A stretch of DNA of 64,000 bases from Rhizobium sp. N324 (GCF_001664485.1 NZ_CP013631.1:124001-188000); one strand, 5' to 3'; numbered from the stretch's first letter, positions 1 through 9,245 are shown. Translations and numbers: made by a program. The notes: generated by a model from the sequence alone, not told the origin.

Positions 1-552
1 GGTGATTTCGGTGCTGATCGCATCGGCAACGGTCTGCCGCTCCGGATCGCATTCGAAATTGATTGCGCCCTGCGCCAGACCGAAGAACCAGCGCCTGAGC
101 GTGGCGAGATCGACATCGCCGAGCCCAAGTGAACGAGCGAGGCTGAGGATCGAAATCGGTTCGAAATAGTCCGACATCAGGTCGCCGCCCCCACTGGCCC
201 GCAGGCGGTGATGATATTCCCGGGCGATCGGCAGGACCAGATCGTCCATATAGGCGGCAACACGCTTCGGATGATATTTCGGATCGACGCCGCTGCGGAG
301 ATTTTTATGCACCGGACCGTCGGCGGTCAGGATGGTCGGTTTGCCCCAGCTCCGGTCGAGCGGCGAGCTTTCGACTGCGGCAGTGAAAATTTCCGGCGTC
401 TTCGACAGGTATTCGACATCCTTGAAACGCGTCACGAACCAGAGATTGACGGCAGGGATATAGGCGACCGGCATCTCCCGCCGCAATCTGGCATAGATTG
501 GATAAGGGTCGGCTTCGAGCTCCTCGACCGTGATGGTTTCGGGGAAAGTCAT
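1..552 (-). CDS. Cytochrome P450, N-terminal part (runs off the left edge)
   Basis: Reading the minus strand from an ATG at 552 gives 184 residues with no stop before the window edge. A strong GGAGGAGG Shine-Dalgarno precedes it. The protein starts MTFPETITVEELEADPYPIY and continues with W-F-V-T-R-F-K-D-V and the helix-C region ILTADGPVHKNLRSGV, which matches soluble bacterial P450s (usual form DPPEHTRLR). The helix-I acid/alcohol pair and the haem Cys loop lie outside the window, so activity cannot be judged. It is 33 bp downstream of the aldehyde dehydrogenase gene and probably cotranscribed with it. Expected role: NAD(P)H-dependent monooxygenation of a small substrate; redox partners are not visible. 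Confidence 0.88.
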   Translation of the reverse strand, partial: MTFPETITVEELEADPYPIYARLRREMPVAYIPAVNLWFVTRFKDVEYLSKTPEIFTAAVESSPLDRSWGKPTILTADGPVHKNLRSGVDPKYHPKRVAAYMDDLVLPIAREYHHRLRASGGGDLMSDYFEPISILSLARSLGLGDVDLATLRRWFFGLAQGAINFECDPERQTVADAISTEIT

Positions 553-585
553 GGGCAGCCTCCTCCTGCTGGCCGAAATTCCTGT

Positions 586-2064
586 TCAAAGCTGGATCCA
601 CGCGGTTTTCAGGTCGACATATTTATCCAGCGCATGCAGCGATTTGTCGTGGCCGTTGCCCGATTGCTTGACGCCGCCGAGCGGCACGCTGTTGTCGGCG
701 CCGCCATAGGTGTTGACGTGCACGACGCCGGCGCGGATGCCGCGGACAATCCGATGGGCGCGCGACAGGTTCGATGTCCAGACAGCGGATGCCAGCCCAT
801 ATTCCGTGGCGTTGGCGATCTGCAGGGCTTCGGCATCCGTCTCGAAGGGAATGATCGACAGGATCGGCCCGAAGACCTCCTCGCGGGCGAGCGTCATCGA
901 TGGCGTCACATCAAACACCGCCGGCCGCATGTAATAACCGCCCGTCTCCTCCAGGATGCGGCCGCCGCCGGTGCGCAGCAAAGCACCTTCCGACAGGGCG
1001 TCGGCGACGTGGCCAAGGTCTTTCCGCAGCTGGATCTCGCTTGAGATCGCGCCGGCTTCGGTGGCGAGCTGCAAGGGATCGCCGACCTTCATGGCCGCAG
1101 CAATGCCGGCGACCTTTTCCGAAAATTCCTGATGGATCGATTTTTCTACAAGCAGGCGGGAACCCGCGACGCAGACCTGGCCGGAATTGCGGAAGATGCC
1201 GTAGGCTGAGATCTTGGCGGCCTGATCGAGATCCGGCGCATCGGCAAAGACGATGTTCGGCGATTTGCCGCCGAGTTCCAGATAGACGCGCTTCAGGTTG
1301 GAACGCGCCGAATTTTCCAGCAGCCGGCGGCCGACCGGGCCGGAGCCGGTAAAGGCGAGCACATCGATATCCATATGCAGCCCGAGTGCTTCGCCGCTGA
1401 CGGCGCCGCGGCCGGTGACGACGTTGAGCACGCCATCGGGCAATCCCGCCTCGGTGCAAAGTTCGGCGAGCCGCAGCAGGGTCAGCGACGCGCCCTCGGC
1501 CGGTTTCAGCACCACCGAATTGCCGGCGGCAAGGGCCGGCGCAATCTTCCAGGCGCCGATCATCATCGGGAAATTCCACGGCACGATGGCCGCGACGACA
1601 CCTATGGGCTCACGGTGAACGAGGCCGAGAATGTTGTCGGCCGTCGGGGCGATCTCGCCATAGACCTTGTCGATCGCCTCGGCATAATAGCGGAAGGTGC
1701 CGGCGGCACTGCCGGGCTCAGCCTTCAGCGCCATCGAAATTTCGGTGCCGTTGTCGCGCACGCCGAGCACGGCGAGTTCGAGCGCGTTCTTCTCGATCAA
1801 CTCGGCGATCTTCAGCAGCACCTTCTTGCGCTCGGCAGGGGCGGCCCGCGACCAGCCGACTTTGTCGAAGGCGCGGCGCGCCGCTTTGACCGCCTGGTCG
1901 ACGTCTTCGGCGCCGGCATCGGCGATCGTCGTCAGCCTCGTACCGTCGATCGGCGAGATGACGTCCATCGTCGCTCCACCGACGGCCAAGCGCCAGGCGC
2001 CATCGACGAACAGCGATTGGGAAGGAACGGGCTGCGTTCGCAACTGATCGATTTTGTCCTGCAT
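586..2064 (-). CDS. NAD(P)-dependent aldehyde dehydrogenase (PuuC-like)
   Basis: 492 residues, the full length for the ALDH superfamily. The general base Glu263 sits in LELGGKSPN and the nucleophile Cys298 in NSGQVCVAGSR; the PWNFP motif is at about 162 and the FGPI motif near the C-terminus. The overall pattern resembles gamma-glutamyl-aminobutyraldehyde and betaine/aminoaldehyde dehydrogenases, so an amine-derived aldehyde is a plausible substrate, but specificity cannot be read from sequence. An APC permease lies upstream, separated by a strong intrinsic terminator, and a P450 33 bp downstream. The ATG at 2064 follows GAGGGCATGAG. Confidence 0.92.
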   Translation of the reverse strand: MQDKIDQLRTQPVPSQSLFVDGAWRLAVGGATMDVISPIDGTRLTTIADAGAEDVDQAVKAARRAFDKVGWSRAAPAERKKVLLKIAELIEKNALELAVLGVRDNGTEISMALKAEPGSAAGTFRYYAEAIDKVYGEIAPTADNILGLVHREPIGVVAAIVPWNFPMMIGAWKIAPALAAGNSVVLKPAEGASLTLLRLAELCTEAGLPDGVLNVVTGRGAVSGEALGLHMDIDVLAFTGSGPVGRRLLENSARSNLKRVYLELGGKSPNIVFADAPDLDQAAKISAYGIFRNSGQVCVAGSRLLVEKSIHQEFSEKVAGIAAAMKVGDPLQLATEAGAISSEIQLRKDLGHVADALSEGALLRTGGGRILEETGGYYMRPAVFDVTPSMTLAREEVFGPILSIIPFETDAEALQIANATEYGLASAVWTSNLSRAHRIVRGIRAGVVHVNTYGGADNSVPLGGVKQSGNGHDKSLHALDKYVDLKTAWIQL

Positions 2065-2078
2065 CTCATGCCCTCATC

Positions 2079-2108
2079 AAAAAAAGGTGGCGGAGATGAT
2101 CCGCCACC
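2079..2108 (-). terminator. Intrinsic terminator after the APC permease
   Basis: On the minus strand, a perfect 9-bp stem (GGTGGCGGA/TCCGCCACC, arms at 2100-2108 and 2086-2094) with a 5-nt loop is followed directly by seven U residues (2085-2079). It sits between the permease stop (2124) and the ALDH start (2064), so ALDH-P450 transcription needs read-through or its own promoter. Confidence 0.85.
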
Positions 2109-2123
2109 GTTGATCGGTTTTTG

Positions 2124-3578
2124 TCAGGCTTCCTGCCCGGCGCCAAGCCGGGCAAATCCGACCGCGTCTGCCGACTTCAGACGCGCCGCGGCAAGCAATC
2201 CGACGACCCCGGCGATCAGCACGAGACCCGGCAGGAACACGCCGAGCGCGCCATTGGCGCCGGCGATGGCGCCGAAATTCGCCGAGATGTAATAGACCAG
2301 CGCCAGCAGGATCAGTCCCGTGACGACGGGCAGTATTTTGACGGCCAGCACATTACGCTCGAGCCCCGGATTGCGGCTGAAGAAGACGACGATCGAGAAG
2401 GCCGTGAACGCCATCAGCAGAATGATGGCGAGCGTCGCCACATTGGTGAGCCAGGAGAACAGCGCCAGCACCGGATCCTGACCCGTCGCTGCAAAGAGTG
2501 CGACCACGAGCACGGCAATGACGGTCTGGATGATCGATCCAACATGCGGGCTCTGGAAGACCGGATGTGTCACGCCGACCGACTTCGGCAGCAGACCCTC
2601 GCGGCCGGCGACATACATGTAGCGGGCAACACCGTTGTGGAAGGCAAGGACGCCGGCAAACAGGCTGGTGATGAAGAGCACGCTCATCACGACGGTGATC
2701 CAGTGGCCGACATAGCGTTCGGCGAGACCGAAGAGGAAGGTCGTGGGGTCGGCGAGGCCCTGCAGTTCGGGTACGAGCTTATCGGCGCCGGCGCCATTTA
2801 CCATCAGCCATGATGTCAGCATGTAGAAGAGGCCGATGATCAGCACGGAGATATAGGTGGCGCGCGGCACGGTCTTGTGCGGTTCGCGGGCTTCCTCGCT
2901 GTAGATGGTGGTTGCCTCGAAGCCGATGAAGGCGGCGAAGCAGAACAGGATGCCGATCGCCGGCGTTCCGCTCCAGAAGGCGGTGGGCGTGAAGGGGGTG
3001 GCGGTCAGGCCGCTGTCACCGCCCTTGGCCAAGATCGCAGCGTCGATGACGAGGACGACGAGATATTCGAGAATGACGAGAACCATCAGCACCTTGGCCG
3101 AAAGATCGACCCGCCGGTAGCCGAAGACGGCGACAAAGGCGATGCCGATATAACTCCAGACCCACCAGGGAAGGTCGATGCCGAGCTGCTCGGCGAAAAA
3201 GCCCCTGGTCGCTGCGCCGAAGAGGCCGAGAACGCCGACCTGCATGGCGTTGTATGCGAGGATCGCGATCAGCGCCGCCGCCCCGCCCATCAGGCCGCCG
3301 AGGCCTTGAGCCGTATAAGCGTAGAAGGCGCCGGCATTGCGGATATGGCGCGCCATGGCGACATAGCCGACGGCAAACAGCAACAGAATGCCGGTGACCA
3401 GCAGGAAGGTCAGCGGAATGCCCGCTCCGTTGCCGAGCATCATCGACAGCGGCACGCCGCCGGCAACCGCTGTCAGCGGTGCGGCGGCCGAAACCACCAG
3501 GAAGGTCACGGCGCCGACGCCGAGACTGTTTTTGCGCAGCTGGTTCTCAGCGGCACTTTGCGAATTTTGCGTATTCAT
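2124..3578 (-). CDS. APC-superfamily amino acid/amine permease
   Basis: 484 residues of mainly hydrophobic sequence with about 12 predicted membrane spans. The N-terminal helix-1 region (VGAVTFLVVSAAAPLTAVAG) is characteristic of the APC (amino acid-polyamine-organocation) family. It would act in the inner membrane as a proton-coupled importer of an amino acid or amine. It is first in the minus-strand direction, followed by a strong terminator and then ALDH and P450. It is divergent from the IclR regulator across a 321-bp intergenic region, so IclR may control it. The ATG at 3578 follows an AAGGGGAACGAAGG ribosome-binding region. Substrate unknown. Confidence 0.9.
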   Translation of the reverse strand: MNTQNSQSAAENQLRKNSLGVGAVTFLVVSAAAPLTAVAGGVPLSMMLGNGAGIPLTFLLVTGILLLFAVGYVAMARHIRNAGAFYAYTAQGLGGLMGGAAALIAILAYNAMQVGVLGLFGAATRGFFAEQLGIDLPWWVWSYIGIAFVAVFGYRRVDLSAKVLMVLVILEYLVVLVIDAAILAKGGDSGLTATPFTPTAFWSGTPAIGILFCFAAFIGFEATTIYSEEAREPHKTVPRATYISVLIIGLFYMLTSWLMVNGAGADKLVPELQGLADPTTFLFGLAERYVGHWITVVMSVLFITSLFAGVLAFHNGVARYMYVAGREGLLPKSVGVTHPVFQSPHVGSIIQTVIAVLVVALFAATGQDPVLALFSWLTNVATLAIILLMAFTAFSIVVFFSRNPGLERNVLAVKILPVVTGLILLALVYYISANFGAIAGANGALGVFLPGLVLIAGVVGLLAAARLKSADAVGFARLGAGQEA

Positions 3579-3899
3579 CTGCCTTCGTTCCCCTTTTTAA
3601 GAGCATCCGATCATCGCTGCGATTGCGCGCAGGCGACCTCCACCAGAACCGGACTGACGAGGGGCGTTTTGGCTTTTGTTGATTTTGCCGCCGTCAGCGC
3701 TTATGGTTCATTATTTGAACCTCAGCTTCAAATATAGACTTGCAAACATTCCCAGCCTCTGTCAAGTTAATTCGCATGTTAAGTATCTTGGGTCGCTGTT
3801 GTCGCGCCGCGGTACAGGGTTTGCGGGCTGATTTGGCGGATGGCGTAAAGCCGGATGCGACAAGCCGGACATGAACCCTACTCCCCGAGAGGAAGAACG
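3579..3899. promoter_or_regulatory. Divergent intergenic region with a TTAACATGTTAA-like site
   Basis: 321 bp without a gene between the divergent permease and IclR genes, more AT-rich than its flanks. At 3771-3782 lies TTCGCATGTTAA, matching 10 of 12 bases of the palindrome TTAACATGTTAA found in the hpa promoter (15197-15208). Both transcription units must start here, but I cannot assign convincing -35/-10 boxes. An IclR operator is also expected but not identified. Confidence 0.4.
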
Positions 3900-4685
3900 A
3901 TGAGCACAATCGGAAAGGCGCTTTCATTGCTGGACACCCTGTCACGGCTGGACAAGGAGGTGGGGCTGACCGACATCGCCCGCCTGTGTTCGCTCGACAA
4001 GGCGACGGCCCGGCGTTTTCTGGTGGAGTTGGAAAAACACGGTTTCGTGGAGCAGGATCCCGACAACCGCCGCTACCGGATCGGCTCGGCGCCGGTTCGG
4101 CTCGCCCGCATCCGCGAGGCCCGCTATCCCTTCCTGCGGGTCGCCGTCCCCTTCATCAGGACACTTGCCGAATCCTCGGCGGAGACGGTGCATCTTTCCG
4201 AATTCTCCGGCGGCAGGCTATCGACCATTCATGTGGAAGATCCGCCGCGGGCGCACCGGATCATCGTCGATGTCGGCAGCATCCTGCCCTTCCACGCCAC
4301 CGCATCCGGCCTCGCCTTCCTCGCCTTCTGCCCGCCAGCTGAGATCGATGCGGCGCTTCACAAGCCACTCGAAAAATTCACCGACCATACCGTCGTCGAC
4401 CCACAGATGGTCCGCGGTCTGCTCGACGAAACGGCCGTGCGTGGCTTTTCCATCAGCCATCAGGGCCTCGAAGCCGGTGTTATCAGTGCCGCGGCACCGG
4501 TGCGTGCGCCGGATGGTCGGCCAATCGGCTGTGTGGCCGTCGCCGCCCCGCTCTCGCGCACCACCAAGACCGCCATTCACGAATTCGGCACGCAGGCCAT
4601 CGCTGCCGCCGACGGAATTTCAGAAAAATACTACGGGTCGGAAAGGCTCGCGGGAACCAGTCCAAAAACCAGGAGGAGAGATTGA
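3900..4685 (+). CDS. IclR-family transcriptional regulator
   Basis: 261 residues. The N-terminal winged helix-turn-helix (about 1-65: GKALSLLDTLSRL, LTDIARLCSLDKATARRFLVELEKHGFVEQD) and the C-terminal IclR effector domain (about 75-250) are both intact. I chose the ATG at 3900 because AGAGGAAG lies just upstream; the longer reading from 3855 has no ribosome-binding site. Its stop overlaps the next ATG by one base, so it is the first gene of an operon with the Tm-1-like, HAD, aminotransferase and kinase genes and probably autoregulates it. IclR proteins usually sense a pathway intermediate; the ligand here is unknown. Confidence 0.93.
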   Translation: MSTIGKALSLLDTLSRLDKEVGLTDIARLCSLDKATARRFLVELEKHGFVEQDPDNRRYRIGSAPVRLARIREARYPFLRVAVPFIRTLAESSAETVHLSEFSGGRLSTIHVEDPPRAHRIIVDVGSILPFHATASGLAFLAFCPPAEIDAALHKPLEKFTDHTVVDPQMVRGLLDETAVRGFSISHQGLEAGVISAAAPVRAPDGRPIGCVAVAAPLSRTTKTAIHEFGTQAIAAADGISEKYYGSERLAGTSPKTRRRD

Positions 4686-5938
4686 TGAGCCCTGCGGCTC
4701 CCTCGCCAAAGATACTTGTCATCGGAACCGGTGATACGAAATGCGACGAACTGCAATTCATGGCGTCGGTCATTGAAGAAGCCGGCGGCCGGCCTGTGAT
4801 GGTCGATGTCAGCATTCTCGGCGATCCGCCCTATGTTCCCGACCATTCCAAGCACGACATCGCCAAGGCGGCCGCGACCTCGATTGCGGCGATTACTGAA
4901 AGCGGCGACGAAAACAGTGCCATGGCCGCCATGGCCACGGGTGCGGCAGCGCTGACCCGCCGGCTTTACGAGGACGGGCTTGTCGATGGCATCATCGTGC
5001 TCGGCGGCTCGATGGGCACGGATCTCGCCCTCGACGTTGCCGCCGTGCTGCCGCTCGGCGTGCCGAAATTCGTGGTCTCGACCATCGCCTATTCCCACCT
5101 GATTCCGCCGGAACGCATCGCCCCCGACCTGATGATGATCCTCTGGGCCGGCGGCCTCTACGGCCTCAACAGCATCTGCCGCTCGGCGCTGTCGCAGGCC
5201 TGCGGCGCGGTCGTCGGTGCCGCAAGGCACGGAACCAGACCCGATCGCGCCCGCCCGCTGATCGGCATGACCTCGCTCGGTTCCTCCTGCCTGAAATATA
5301 TGAAGTATCTGCGGCCCGAGCTGGAAAAGCGCGGCTATGACGTCGCCGTCTTTCATTCCACCGGCATGGGCGGCCGCGCCTTCGAGGCCATTGCCGCGCA
5401 GTCAGGCTTTGCCGCCGTCTTCGATTTCTGCATCCAGGAGGTCAGCAATCATCATTACGGCACGGTGGTGACCTCGGGGCCGGACAGGCTGGAAAATGCC
5501 GGCCGCGCCGGCATTCCGCAGATCGTCGCCCCCGGCGCCGTCGACATGGTCGATCTCCAGGCCTGGCAGACGCTGCCTGATATCTTCGCCGACCGTCCCT
5601 ACCATGCGCATAACCGGCTGATCGGATCGGTGACGACCTCGCCGGAAGGCCGGCGGGACGTGGCCCGGCTAATCGGACGAAAGCTGGAACGGGCCGACGC
5701 CAAGGTCGCCTTCCTGCTGCCGACCGAAGGGCTGCAGGAATGGGACAAGCCGGACGAGCCGCTGCATGATCCGGAAGGCCTCGCCGCCTTCCTCGACGAA
5801 ATGCGCCGCGCCGTTCCGCCGTCCGTCACCTTCCAGGAAGTCGACGCCCACATCAATTCTCCCGACTTTGCGGCCGCAGCCCTTGCCGTTTTCGACGGCT
5901 GGGTGGCCGAGGGCATCATTCCGGAAGGACGGCCATGA
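4685..5938 (+). CDS. Tm-1-like ATP-binding domain protein (UPF0261)
   Basis: 417 residues from the ATG at 4685, which overlaps the IclR stop by one base and is served by AGGAGGAGAG. A TTG three bases earlier is too close to the Shine-Dalgarno. The N-terminal half (about 8-200: VIGTGDTKCDELQFM, GIIVLGGSMGTDLA) matches the Tm-1 ATP-binding domain named after the tomato virus-resistance protein. The C-terminal half (about 205-415, with HSTGMGGRAFEAI and PGAVDMVDL) completes the bacterial UPF0261 architecture. Biochemical function is unsettled in the family; it often sits with catabolic genes. Here it lies between IclR and a HAD hydrolase, so a role in converting or salvaging the pathway substrate is an inference only. 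Confidence 0.88.
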   Translation: MSPAAPSPKILVIGTGDTKCDELQFMASVIEEAGGRPVMVDVSILGDPPYVPDHSKHDIAKAAATSIAAITESGDENSAMAAMATGAAALTRRLYEDGLVDGIIVLGGSMGTDLALDVAAVLPLGVPKFVVSTIAYSHLIPPERIAPDLMMILWAGGLYGLNSICRSALSQACGAVVGAARHGTRPDRARPLIGMTSLGSSCLKYMKYLRPELEKRGYDVAVFHSTGMGGRAFEAIAAQSGFAAVFDFCIQEVSNHHYGTVVTSGPDRLENAGRAGIPQIVAPGAVDMVDLQAWQTLPDIFADRPYHAHNRLIGSVTTSPEGRRDVARLIGRKLERADAKVAFLLPTEGLQEWDKPDEPLHDPEGLAAFLDEMRRAVPPSVTFQEVDAHINSPDFAAAALAVFDGWVAEGIIPEGRP

Positions 5939-6585
5939 CGAGCGAACGCGCCCTCATCCTCGATTTCGGCGGCGTCGTCACCCGCACCCTGTTCGAGACG
6001 CATGAGATCACCGAGCGCACGCTCGGCCTTCCGCCAGGCTCGCTCACCTGGCTTGGGCCGTTCGACACCGCGACCGACCCGCTCTGGGTGGCCATGCAGA
6101 ACCGCGAGATCACCGAACGCGATTACTGGCTGACGCGCGCCGCCGAGATCGGCGGGATGGTCGGCGAGAACTGGGCCGATATGCAGACCTTCGTGCGCCG
6201 TGCCCGCGGCGCCGAACCCGAGCTGGTGCTGCGGCCGGAGGCCCGCGATGCCATACTGCGAGCCAAGGACGCAGGACTGAAGCTTGCGATCCTGTCGAAC
6301 GAACTCGATCTTTTCTACGGCGTCGAATTCCGCCAGCGTTTCCCGCTGATCGACCTCTTCGACGTCATCGTCGACGCCACCTACACCAAGATCCTGAAGC
6401 CCGATCCGCGCGCCTATGAGCAGGTGCTTTCCGAACTCGGCCTGCCGCGTGAAGCCTGCGTTTTCGTCGACGACCAGAAGAAGAACATCGAAGGCGCCGA
6501 AGCCGTCGGATTGCCGCATGTGCATTTCGACGTCACCCGGCCTGCCGAAAGCTATGCCCGCGCCCTTGCGATGCTGGGCCTGTGA
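5935..6585 (+). CDS. HAD-superfamily hydrolase
   Basis: 216 residues overlapping the previous gene by 4 bp (ATGA). Motif I is LILDFGGVV with Asp10 as nucleophile; the usual second Asp (DxD) is Gly12, as in YihX-type members. Motif II is ILSNE (about 119-123), motif III the Lys of KILKPDP (about 153), and motif IV VFVDDQKKN (about 175-183). The helical insertion at 20-95 is a C1-type cap. A phosphatase (or less likely dehalogenase) on a small substrate is expected. Since the same operon encodes a small-molecule kinase, a role in removing phosphate from a dead-end product is conceivable but unproven. Confidence 0.87.
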   Translation: MTSERALILDFGGVVTRTLFETHEITERTLGLPPGSLTWLGPFDTATDPLWVAMQNREITERDYWLTRAAEIGGMVGENWADMQTFVRRARGAEPELVLRPEARDAILRAKDAGLKLAILSNELDLFYGVEFRQRFPLIDLFDVIVDATYTKILKPDPRAYEQVLSELGLPREACVFVDDQKKNIEGAEAVGLPHVHFDVTRPAESYARALAMLGL

Positions 6586-6603
6586 AACCCGAGGGGAATC
6601 GAG

Positions 6604-7959
6604 ATGCGTGAAACCAATTTCATAATCGAGAACAACGCCCGCCACATGTGGCACCCGATGGCTCATCCGGCCGAAATGCAGGCCCAGCCGCCACGCGTAA
6701 TCACTGCGGGCGAAGGCGTCGAAATCGTCGATATCCAGGGCAAGAAGGTGCTGGATGCGGTGGGCGGTCTGTGGAACGTCAATCTCGGTTATTCCTGCGA
6801 GCCGGTGAAGAAGGCGATCCGCGACCAGCTCGACGAGCTGCCCTATTATTCGACATTCCGCGGCACCACCAATTCACCGCTGATCGAGCTCTCCTACGAG
6901 CTTGCGGAATGGTTCAGGCCGGACGGATTGAGCCGCTCGTTCTTCACCTCGGGCGGCTCGGATTCGGTCGAGACCTGCCTGCGGCTGGCTCGCCAGTACC
7001 ACAAGATCAACGGACAGCCGGAGCGCACCAAATTCGTCGCGCTGAAGAAGGGCTATCACGGCACGCATTTCGGCGGCGCCTCCGTCAACGGCAACCAGAA
7101 TTTCCGGCGCAATTACGAGCCGCTGCTTCCCGGCGTTTTCCATCTGCCGGCGCCTCTCGCTTACCGCAACCCGTTCGGCACCACCGATGATGCAGAGATC
7201 GCGGCCGCCATCGGCCGGCTGTTCGAAGACGAGATCGCCTTCCAGGGCGCCGACACCATCGCCGCCCTGATCGTCGAGCCAGTGCTCGGCGCCGGCGGTG
7301 TCATCGTCCCGCATGAGACCTTCCTGCCGTTGATGCGCCAGATCTGCGACCGCCATGGCATCCTGCTGATCGCCGACGAAGTCATCACCGCCTTCGGCCG
7401 CACCGGCGCCTGGACGGGATCGCGCCTGTGGGGTGTCAAACCGGATCTGATGTCGACCGCCAAGGCGATCACCAACGGCTATTTCCCCTTTGGGGCCGTC
7501 ATGATTTCCGACAAGGTGGCGGAAGTGTTCGAAGGCAGCAAGGGCGCGTTCGGCAGCATCGGTCACGGCTATACCTATTCCGGTCATCCCACCGGCGCGG
7601 CGGCCGCGCTTGCGACCTTGAAGGAGACGAAGCGGCTCAACGTCGCCGCCAATGCCGCCGTCCGCGGAGAGGAACTCATCGCCGGCTTGAAGAAGCTGCA
7701 GGACAGGCATGAGCTGATCGGCGACGTGCGCGGCAAGGGCCTGATGTGCGCGCTCGAACTCGTCAGCAACCGGGAGAAGAAAAGCGCCGCATCGAAGGAT
7801 GTGATGCAGAAGGTACAGGATGTCGCTTATGAGGCCGGCGCGCTGGTGCGCACTTCCGGCGCCAATGTCATCATGTCGCCGCCGCTGATCGTCACGGCAG
7901 GGGACGTGCAAACGATCCTGACGGCGCTCGACGCCGGCCTTGCCGCGGCGGGAGTCTGA
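6604..7959 (+). CDS. Class III PLP-dependent aminotransferase (omega-amino acid:pyruvate type)
   Basis: 451 residues, typical of class III (omega) aminotransferases acting on beta-alanine, putrescine, taurine or similar amines with pyruvate. Visible motifs: the PLP-phosphate region SGGSDSVETCLRLARQYH (about 117-135), the cofactor Asp in LIADEVITAFGRTG, and the PLP-lysine in STAKAITNGYFPFGA. It lies 18 bp after the HAD gene with a GAGGGGAAT ribosome-binding site and 2 bp before the second class III enzyme. It would release an aldehyde, a natural substrate for the divergent ALDH at 586-2064. Exact amine donor unknown. Confidence 0.9.
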   Translation: MRETNFIIENNARHMWHPMAHPAEMQAQPPRVITAGEGVEIVDIQGKKVLDAVGGLWNVNLGYSCEPVKKAIRDQLDELPYYSTFRGTTNSPLIELSYELAEWFRPDGLSRSFFTSGGSDSVETCLRLARQYHKINGQPERTKFVALKKGYHGTHFGGASVNGNQNFRRNYEPLLPGVFHLPAPLAYRNPFGTTDDAEIAAAIGRLFEDEIAFQGADTIAALIVEPVLGAGGVIVPHETFLPLMRQICDRHGILLIADEVITAFGRTGAWTGSRLWGVKPDLMSTAKAITNGYFPFGAVMISDKVAEVFEGSKGAFGSIGHGYTYSGHPTGAAAALATLKETKRLNVAANAAVRGEELIAGLKKLQDRHELIGDVRGKGLMCALELVSNREKKSAASKDVMQKVQDVAYEAGALVRTSGANVIMSPPLIVTAGDVQTILTALDAGLAAAGV

Positions 7960-7961
7960 TC

Positions 7962-9245
7962 ATGTCCGACAACGCTGCCCTGATCGCGCGCCGCGACCGG
8001 CTTCTCGGCCGCAACATGTCGCTTTTCTATGACGAGCCCGTGCATCTGGTGCGCGGCGAAGGCGTCTGGCTCTGGGATGCCGACGGCCGGCGCTATCTCG
8101 ATTGCTATAACAACGTGCCGCATGTCGGCCATTGCCATCCGCGCGTGGTCGAGGCGATCACCCGGCAGGCGTCGACGCTGAACACCCATACGCGTTATCT
8201 GCATGAAGGCATTCTCGATTATGTCGAACGCCTGACCGCGACCTTCGACAGCAGCCTCGACTCTGCGATCCTGACCTGCACCGGCAGCGAGGCGAACGAT
8301 GTGGCGCTGCGCATGGCGCAGGCCGTCACCGGCAAGACCGGGGTGATTGCCACCAACCATACCTATCATGGCAATACCGCCGCCGTGTCGCAGCTCTCGA
8401 CCCGCATGCCGCCGGTCGGCGGCTTCGGCGGTCATGTCCGCCATGTGCCGGCGCCCGACAGCTACCGCCCGCTCGGCGGTGAAAGCGGAGAGGCCTTTGC
8501 CGCAGCCTTTGCGGCCGCGGTCGAGGCGGCGATCACCTCGCTGCAGGAAAGCCCGCATGGGTTTTCGGCACTGATCATCGATCCGTTCTTCGCCAATGAA
8601 GGCTTTCCGGATCTGCCGCAGGGCTTCCTGGACAAGACGGTAGCGGCTGTGCGCAAGGCCGGCGGCCTCGTCATCACCGACGAGGTCCAGCCTGGTTTCG
8701 GCCGCACCGGCTCTGATATGTGGGGCCATCAGCGCGCCGGCATCGTTCCCGATATCGTGACGCTCGGCAAGCCGATGGCCAACGGCCATCCGGTCGGCGG
8801 CGTCGTTGCCAATGCCGATGTGCTGAACGCCTTCCGCAAGGCCTTCCGCTATTTCAATACCTTCGGCGGCAATCCCGTTTCCTGCGCCGCCGCCATGGCG
8901 GTGCTCGACGTGATCGAGGATGAGAAGCTGATCGAGAACGCCCGCGCCGTCGGCGAATACACCCGCGACGCCTTCAAGCGGCTGGCGCAGAAACATGCGA
9001 TCATCGGCGACGTGCGCGGCAGCGGGCTGTTCATGGGCATGGAATTCGTGCTGGACCGCGCGACGAAGGAGCCGGCCGTCGCAGAGGCGAGCCGCATGGT
9101 CAACGAGATGCGCCAGCGCGGCGTGCTGATGGGCAAGATCGGCATCCACCAATGCGCCACCAAGATCCGCCCGCCGATGCCCTTCTCCCGGGAAAATGCC
9201 GATCTGATGTTGTCGGTCTTCGACGACGTGCTGTCGGGCCTGTGA
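7962..9245 (+). CDS. Class III PLP enzyme of the AGXT2L/phospho-lyase type
   Basis: 427 residues with a class III aminotransferase fold: Asp in ITDEVQPGFGRTG and the PLP-lysine in TLGKPMANGHPVGG. The N-terminal third (RRYLDCYNNVPHVGHCHPRVV, TLNTHTRYLHEGILDYVERL, TGSEANDVALRMA) resembles vertebrate AGXT2L1/AGXT2L2 as I remember them; those are ethanolamine-phosphate and 5-phosphohydroxylysine phospho-lyases rather than true transaminases. The next gene, overlapping by 4 bp, encodes an APH-type kinase, the expected partner for making a phospho-amino alcohol. Transaminase activity is not excluded. It starts 2 bp after the preceding aminotransferase. Confidence 0.87.
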   Translation: MSDNAALIARRDRLLGRNMSLFYDEPVHLVRGEGVWLWDADGRRYLDCYNNVPHVGHCHPRVVEAITRQASTLNTHTRYLHEGILDYVERLTATFDSSLDSAILTCTGSEANDVALRMAQAVTGKTGVIATNHTYHGNTAAVSQLSTRMPPVGGFGGHVRHVPAPDSYRPLGGESGEAFAAAFAAAVEAAITSLQESPHGFSALIIDPFFANEGFPDLPQGFLDKTVAAVRKAGGLVITDEVQPGFGRTGSDMWGHQRAGIVPDIVTLGKPMANGHPVGGVVANADVLNAFRKAFRYFNTFGGNPVSCAAAMAVLDVIEDEKLIENARAVGEYTRDAFKRLAQKHAIIGDVRGSGLFMGMEFVLDRATKEPAVAEASRMVNEMRQRGVLMGKIGIHQCATKIRPPMPFSRENADLMLSVFDDVLSGL

